Shown one piece after another: positions 39,426 through 48,400 of a stretch of DNA of 62,000 nucleotides. Below the pieces are notes generated by a model. The model did not search any database. It was not told the origin of the DNA and worked only from the letters and a program-made list of their open reading frames with translations. A program made the position numbers and the translations under genes. The stretch comes from Lingula anatina (lineage: Eukaryota > Brachiopoda > Lingulata > Lingulida > Lingulidae): NCBI RefSeq assembly GCF_001039355.2, contig NW_019775758.1, positions 4,738 through 66,737 of the forward strand, given 5' to 3'. The number at the start of each line of letters is the position of its first letter. The first letter of the stretch is position 1.

Positions 39426-42400
39426 TAACGGCAATCTGCAGGGGGCCTGCAGATATATATATATATGCGTACTTCCGATGGACTGTAGGAAAAGTAAACA
39501 CAATATCAACTATGATACCTACGTTTTAACCCTGCCCCGCCCCCTCCCCACTACGACCAACGACCTAGGATATTACACCAGCAATGGTGCATTCTCTGCA
39601 CCAAAATTTATTGTGGAAATTATTGGTATTTTTGCTGCAATTTTTTTTTTGTCATCATCACTAACTCTCCGATTAGTATATGAACACATTCGATGACAAG
39701 AGTCCATAATAATTATTGAGCTTAATTGTTTTCCAGACTAGATGAGAGCAGCTACCAAAGTGTCAATGCATGGCGACAAAATGCTTCGGATTCCCACCCA
39801 ACTGTTACCATCACGTTCCCTGAGCTGTCCTATATCACCGCCGTGGTCACCAAAGGTAGGATTTTGTTTATTATTAGTAGTAGTAGTAGTAGTAGTAGCA
39901 GTAGTAGCAGTAGAAGTAGGAGTAGTAGTAGGAGGAGGAGTTTAAAAAGGGTTAGTAATTGGAGCGGCATAATCAGTAGGAGAACGAAGTATAGTAGTAG
40001 CAGCAGTAGTAGTAGTACATGTAGTAGCAGAAGCAACAGTGGCCGTAGCAGAAGTGGTAGTAGTAACAGCAGTAGTTGTTATACTGGTAGTATAGTGGAA
40101 GTAGAAGCAGTAGTAGATGTGATAGTATATAGTTACGTTGTGTATATCTTACGAGACCATCATGCATGTGTAGGACTTGGACAATGTTCGTATGTTGCTC
40201 CTAATGAGATCTGTAAATGTACTGTGGTTTGAAAGAAAATGATCCATTCTACGTAATAAAAGCAATGTGGATTTAAATGAGCTAATGTGCATTCGAGAAA
40301 ATTGCCCTAAAACGACGTTCCGTTCATTTTTGAAGAATTGATAAACCATCATCTTGAAACTTCAAAGCACATCAATTATATTTCCTCCAGAACCTGAAGA
40401 GTGGCTTACTTACACCACTCCGCCGGGCCACAACGTCCCCCAAGTAGTCAGAGAGATCGACTTAACCGGAACAACCTTCCTGACTTTTGACGCCAAGGCA
40501 CTGAGGAACGTCAACATCCTGTTGTCGACGAGCGAGCACGAAGCGCTAGGTACCGTTGGCTATTTCGTTGCATTCGGAAGCTCCACAAATGCGGGTACAA
40601 GCTGGATTAAGTTTCACAAGGACGGTAGCGTCATGGCTCAGGTCAGTACACCAGGAATCACTAGTAGTAGCGAGTTCAGATCGTACTGGGTCAGCTGGGC
40701 AAATGGAGTCGTGGAGGCAGGAACGGGGAAAACATATGGAGCCAATAGGGTCTTGACATGGACGCATTCGTCTCCGTACAACATCCGGGCACTCGCCGTG
40801 ATGACGTATAACACCATTTCCGGAGTGGAGTGGCGAATTCCACACAAAAGTGAGTCAACGAAATAAAATCTAAATACCGTATAACATTTTTATTATTAAG
40901 TGATATTACATGTACATGTAGGTCATTTTATCTGTACTTAGCTTCATATTTGAAATGTTTGTTCACCAGAAAAAAAATAAATTGTTTAGCATGTCGCACC
41001 CTTTTTCTTATTGAGAAAAAACGAGTAGGTCCACTGGAATTGCACTTTTATCACGATGCACACATCGGTACATGTGCATAAACATGAGACCAACCGACGT
41101 TTGAACTGGATGAAAAGTGCAGTGTACGTTACATTTTCGACTGAGAAAATTACATTTTATACAGAAAGGATTACGGTATGAAGCACTGAGTATTAAGGCC
41201 ATCTGCATGTTTGTGGACTCTTAAAAAGAAATGTAGAAATAAAAAATAATAATAATGAGCTTGTTAAAGGAAAAGCAGAACAGTAACAACGAAACGTTTA
41301 TTATTTCCACTGAAACCTTGCTGCAGAGATTGTGGCAATGTATTTTTGGCATTTTGTTTTTAGGTTCTTAACGTAGAATTCAAATACATGGGCTGTATTA
41401 CAACTTTCAGAACCAAAAGGTATAGTGTATGCGTATGCACCGGAAGCAAACAGCGTCCACAATTACGTACCAGAAGTGAAGTTAATAGGGATGACTTCTA
41501 TAACTTTCGAAGCAAAAGGGTGCCACGACTTGAACATTTTCTTAGCAGAGAACGCCCAAGATGCACAAGGTGGGACAACCGGCTACCAAATAATTTTGGG
41601 TGGCTGGGGTAACACCAAGTCGGCCATTCGACGTGTGCATGAGGGGCCGATCCTTGCTGAAAACGCCACAAATTTTGCGAATTGCGCCTCCTATGTACCA
41701 CTATGGATAAGCTGGGAGAACGGCATGGTGAGAATTGGCGAGGGTCTGGAAGTAGGGACGGGACTTTTACTTGAGTACAGCGACTCTGCCCCCTACAACG
41801 TGGCGACATTGACGGTCATGACTTGGTCAGGGAGCACAGGGGTCTTCTACAAGTTCCATTACACAGGTAAAATGAAGAAGAACATAGTAAAAAAGTTATG
41901 ATTCAATTAAATTAATGGTTAACGATGGGTCAGAGGGTTGTGTATCACAAATCCTCTACAAGATCTTAGCTTCGTGATGACACCAATGCAGAATTCTTTC
42001 TGGACAGAATTGTGCACAGGATTACCCATATGGATTTTTTCTATAGGACTCTATCAGAAATGCGCCCCAAAATCATTGCCTCCTATAGAAATAAGACCTT
42101 CCTGTAGATAGGAGTCCTGTGGGACATCCTGTAGTATTCCTATACACAAGAGTCCTATAGGATACCTAAAGAGTCCTGTAAGGTTCTCGAAGAGTCCTTT
42201 AGGATTTCTATAGAGTCATGCAGAGTCATAGGGTTCCTATATGTAATTTTCGTAGTCAGAGTTAGGGTACTCAGAGTGATATGTGTGAGTATGTTGCCAC
42301 AAAAACCTCGCTGTGGTCGTAATTGGGGTATTCCTCACTGGCAAAAACACTCCGTCTCATGAGAAACGATTTATTTTTTACCACCTTTTCACGAGAATAA

Positions 42401-44594
42401 ACGGGTGACCTATTTCTTTAAACCGATCTTTTTTTTTTATTTAGTTAATATATTCTATTAACAAAAAGAGCCGATAAACAACATAGGTAAATCGAGAATT
42501 TACTACTGAAATATACAGGCATTTACATATGAGAAGAAACTTCACATCACATGAAGAATAGCTTATAGACACAATAATGTTGCGTTAGACTATTTGCAAG
42601 GTAGAAAAACCTTTTGACCAGTGGAAATTTTATAAATTTCAAGTCACGTACATTAGATCTTTACTCTTCAAATTTGTGAAAATTTAAAAATATACAATAT
42701 GAAAGAAATAATGATTAACTGACACGAAAAACAGAACTGAAGCAATGTAACATTTATAAATCCGACTAAAACCTTGCTGCAGAGATCAAGGGAATGTATT
42801 TTTGGGCATTTTATTTTTTAATCTCTTAACGTAAATTCAATAACGTGGGCTGTATTACAACTTTCAGAACCTAAGGACATAGTATATGCGTATGCACCGG
42901 AAGCAAACGCCGTCCACAATTACGTGCCAGAAGTGAACTTGACTGGGATGACTTCTATAACTTTCGAAGCAAAAGGGTGCAACGATTTGAATATATACTT
43001 AGCGGAAAACGTTCAAGATGCGCAAGGTGGAACAACCGGCTACCAAATAGTTTTGGGTGGCTGGAGTAACACCAGATCGGTGATTCGGCGTTCGGTTGGG
43101 GGCGCGATCGTTGCTGAAAACGCCACAAATTTTGCGAATTGCGCCTCCTATGTACCACTATGGATAAGCTGGGAGAACGGCATGGTGAGAATTGGCGAAG
43201 GTCTGGAAGTAGGGACGGGACTTTTACTGGAGTACAGCGACTCTGCCCCCTACAACGTGGCGACATTGACGGTCATGACCTGGTCAGGGAGCACAGGGGT
43301 CTTCTACAAGTTCCATTACACAGGTAAAATATAAAAATTAAATATGTAAGTTAAATAAAATTAAAACATCATTTAAAAAAAAAAAGGCTTATGATGGGTC
43401 AAAGGGTCATGTCTCAGGTACTCTGAACCAGAAGTCAGCTAAGACATGACGTCACTTCCTGCTGTACAGAAAATGTGCACAGAATATTACCCTTATGGAA
43501 ATCCTAATAGGTTGTGTCCTGTAGGACGTCATATCAAAAGTTCACCCCCATGGATTGAACATGTATGTCTCTTCCTTTTTGTAGTGCCTGGGGCTGCTGG
43601 ACCGGACTATAAACTGCGGTATGGCGACAGTGTAAATGATCTTCTTTACTACGATGCCACGCAGGACTCTGCAGCTGCTAAATCGGTAAGTCTGTAACAA
43701 GTCAGTTATGACTTATGTAGAAAAAAAAAGGATTAATAACATATCTCTGTGACAATTGAAACCCCGTACTGTTATGAAATTTCAAAGAAATGTCCGCCTG
43801 TATGTTTATTCGCAACTATTATTAGATTCTGAGCATTTTGCCACCCTGTACTATTATTCCAAACCGATACTTTATTGCAAATAATTGCTGAGATCGTGGT
43901 AAACCCCATTTGATGAAAGTGACTTGTCCCAAGTTGATTTTTTTAAAAACTGATTTTTTAAAAATCGCTGAGATTAGAGTGTCTTCATTATTATTATTAT
44001 TTTTTTTTTTTTTTATTTTTTTTTTTATTATTTTTTTTTTTTTTTATGAAGAAAGTGACTTGGTCCAAGTTGTATTTTATCCAAAGAAACTAAAATTTTT
44101 TTTTTTTTTTTACTCAAAGGCGCTAACTGTGGCTTGACGCTGTTTGGTATGGCAATACCAGGGCTTAATTCTGGGCTATATGTGTGTAACTTAACAAAAT
44201 ATGAGAACGATTTGGAGATACCCTACGTTGTTAACGCCTGAAGCCAGTAAACACGCAAGGATTAACCATTATGTACAAGTGGTCATTGTCCAAATGTAAT
44301 ATTTCCCTTCTGTATAAAATTGTCACCTTGAGTTATGTTCAGTCTATGTGCTAATTAATTTGTATAAATTATATTACAATATAATTCAGTTTCCGGGAAC
44401 GACGGAGACTTATGTTCCGAAGACTTCTCTCCTGAAGTCTCCCAAGGTCGCCAAGGTCGTTCAAATTGAACTGGACAGACCTGCTCCTTTCCGTTTAGAA
44501 ATTCAAGGAGTAGCCGCCGCTTCGTTTTCACGTAAGTTGCTTCCACATTGTGGATCTTGTTTCTCCGTGCAATTAGTTGCTGTTGATTTTGAGA

Positions 44595-44646
<52 letters not shown>

Positions 44647-45453
44647 GCACACACACTTTTATTTTCAAAATTCACCTGATAATATTTATATCTCGGTGCA
44701 CAATGCTTTGAACCTTTCTTGGCAAATAAAATATCACATAAGAGATGCACCTATGTTCTTTATATTTACCAGAAAGGAGAGGTTATATCGGCTGTTTCGT
44801 GGAGTCCGGTGATCCTGCGGCTCTAGACTTGCCGTATTACGCTGGGAGCACCAGTAACGTCACAGAATGTATGGGATTGTGTGACCTGGCCAAGTATAGA
44901 TATGCTGGGATATCGGAAGGTGTGTAATACTGTGATACGGTTGTGATATGGTTGTCGATGCATATTGTTTTATTCCGTTTTATGCGTTTATAAACCGGTG
45001 TGATGATATGCTTATACCTTTTGGTATTCTGTGCTGCAGACGCCGGTTAGGTAACTAACTGAATAGGATAGCACAAAATTGATTGTTGGAAACTGTGAAC
45101 ATTTTCTCCTCTTTTTTTGTATTTACCGCGTTGCGAGCTTAGCGTGTTTCTTTGAATGTTCGCAATTGTATATACGCTGATCCCCTTGCCCGTGGCTGTG
45201 ATGTAACAGTGCATTTTCAATAACCGATTGGTTATGTGAAATGTATATTAATATTAACGTATAAATGAAACTCAAAGTTTTGACATACCATGAGATTTCC
45301 ACGTGGTTTTGATAGGAGTAAACTGTTCCTGTGGTGACATCATCGGGAAATACGGCCAGGCTCGGTCACATGAGTGTTCAATCACGTGTGCAGACACCCC
45401 AGAATACTCCTGTGGGGGGCGTGGTAGAAATACAGTGTTCCAACTGTGGGGTA

Positions 45454-45490
<37 letters not shown>

Positions 45491-48400
45491 NCTTTTTTTA
45501 TATTTACCGCGTTACGAGCTTAGCGTGTTTCTTTGAATTTTCGCAATTGTATATACGCTGATCCCCTTGCCCTTGGCTGTGATGTAACAGTGGATTTTCA
45601 ATAACCGATTAGTTATGTGAAACGTATATAAATATTAACGTATAAATGAAACTCAAAGTTTTGTCATACAATGAGATTTCCACGTGGTTTTGATAGGAGT
45701 AAACTGTTCCTGTGGTGACGTCATCGGGAAATACGGCCAGGCTCGGTCACATGAGTGTTCCATCACGTGTGCAGACACCCCAGAATACTCCTGTGGGGGG
45801 CGTGGTAGAAATACAGTGTTCCAACTGTGGGGTAAGTTTTTTTTTCTTTTTACTGATGGGAAATCTTCCTTCGACAATTTTTTATTTATTATAAACCTGA
45901 ATAATTTATGTATTTTTTTTATTTTGCTTATTTATTTATTTATTTATTTAGTTAGTTAGTTAGTTAGTTAGTAATTGCAGTCGTGTGTATATATAAATAT
46001 ACCATATGTGACTGACTAGTAATTTTTCAGTTTATTGTGGAAAGCTTCTTTTCGATTAATTCATCTTATTGATCTTGTAGGTTAAAGTCTAAATTTATGT
46101 ATTTTGTCACTTATATTAAAGAATGCTTTGGAAAACCATGCAACTACATAAAAACTCGTTACGTACAATGGATACAATCATAGATAGGATAAGCATATTG
46201 TGTTGGAATGTGTCACTGCTGTCACAACTACCACAACAATTACACTTCATTTCAGACTCTAAATGTCCCCCCACTCCCACAGTGCAGCACGCTACGGCAA
46301 ACAGTACAGAGCTCGGTCACATGACAGTGGTGGGATTCACGTGTCACCCTGGCTACGAGATCCCCCAAGGTCTAAACAGTTCGGCCATGGTCATTTTGTG
46401 CAGACAGACGTGGTGGGAAGGGAATTTGCCCTCTGCGTGTACACGTACGTAGTCAAATCTAAGCTTATGTTGATCAGGTTATCATTGTAAATCTCATTTT
46501 GTTTGAAAGGCAAAATAATGAACTCTCTCTTTTGCCTTTGAACATCACAACTAAGTGAATCAGAAGTCACATTTTGATAATTTTGTTTCATGTCAACGTT
46601 TTTTAGCTTTTTTTTTTTTTTTTTTTTTTGCTATTCTGTATTGTATGTTTCTGCGTTTTTACCCCGGCACACCCAAATATGCACACGCACGACGCTCACA
46701 CGCACATCATTCATTTTGCGCATGCACGTGCACGTGTAATTTTAGACGCGCACCTTTCTCAGAATCTTCATAAAAATTAACCCATTAATTTGACCCACCT
46801 TGACTTCACAGCCATTCACTGCAACAGCACTGTGCCTCAGCTGCCTCATTCCACCGTAAACTGGACCACCACCACCTATCTCAGCGAGGCGACGTACACG
46901 TGTGACACCGGCTACGAATATCTAGGTGGCAGCACTGTTCGCACAGTCACGTGCCAGACCAATGGAGAGTGGGGCCCTCTGGTGAACTGTGACCGTAAGT
47001 CACGTGGATGGTAGAAAAACGAAACCCCTTGTGTTTTATATGGCGTATTTGGAAAGCATTGATGTGAATACAATATCGAAATTACACAGTGTATTCAAAC
47101 TTACAAAACCTTTCAATGAATTTGAAATTAATTTTAATTCTTCAACTTAAAGATTAAAAAGGGAGTATCAGATTATATCATAGCATCACTAATAGATAAG
47201 CCTATGAAAAATGTGCTTATTGTGTTATCTTTGAAAGCGGCTGACACTTATATATACAGGGGGTATATATATATATATACTACAGGTACATTTTCTTATA
47301 TATACACTACATGTACTTATACATATACTGTATGTCGATCATGTCCATGCTTCTAGCCGCTGAGTGCCCAAGCTCCACTTCGTTTACCAACAGCTACAAG
47401 GTAGAGAGCGGCACCACGTACAACAGCACTGTGCTATATNAGATTAAAAAGGGAGTATCAGATTATATCATAGCATCACTAATAGATAAGCCTATGAAAA
47501 ATGTGCTTATTGTGTAATCTTTGAAAGCGGCTGACACTTATATATATACTACAGGTACATTTTCTTATATATAGGCCTACACTACATGTACTTATACATA
47601 TACTGTATGTCGATCTTGTCCATGCTTCTAGCCGCTGAGTGCCCAAGCTCCACTTCGTTTACCAACAGCTACAAGGTAGAAAGCGGCACCACGTACAACA
47701 GCACCGTGTTATACACGTGTAAACAGGGTTATATCCTCCCTGGAAGAATCATGCAGCAGTCGGCCACGTGTCGGTCTGACAGGACGTGGTCTGGCTCACA
47801 GCGGGATTGCACAGGTAAATTAAATGTAATTAAATGTATTGAGAGCTCATACAACAGAGATAGATTTAAAGACGCCATGCCCATACGTAGGTCGATCTGA
47901 CAAGCTCGATCAAACTCCGAGGGGTTTCTCGCTTAATTAGTTTCAGCAGCTTAAGCAGCTCTGATGTCTGGCACGCCTACTGAAGATGTTAGGGGGTAAT
48001 TAACTATCGTTAAGCAGCTTCAGTAGGTGTGCCAGACATCTAAGCAATTTAAGCTGAAAGAAATTAGGGGAGATACCCCTCGGAGATGGATCGAGCTTAT
48101 AAGATCATTCTAAGTATGGCAAGAGGTGAAGGTGGTTCATCGATGATTTGGTACCCTGGCACCAACGCGGTTTGCAAATTGTGTGAATTTGGATTGATAA
48201 TTCTTTGTTTATATGCGTATCATTCCTGAGTGTGCATACTGTACGCGAGTGTGGTTAGGAAAACGTCTTTTCATATGGACTTCTTGTGTTTTCAATCCAG
48301 CTGACAACACTTACGTTGGCTGTTTCAATAATTTTGGAACCAATTCTCTGGACGCCCTGATAACACCAGTAACTAACACGCCTGCAGTGGCAACCAATTA

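Noticed and set aside
39726-40232. 168-residue Ser-rich plus-strand ORF
   Set aside because: It starts in exon 38 but reads through the donor into a (TAG)n tract; the exon boundary at 39855 fits the F5/8C domain and the phases.
40391-43323. Calling the PF12248 domains an active farnesoic acid methyltransferase
   Set aside because: The family name comes from one crustacean protein. The domains here sit in a secreted multi-domain protein and no methyltransferase fold or cofactor motif is visible.
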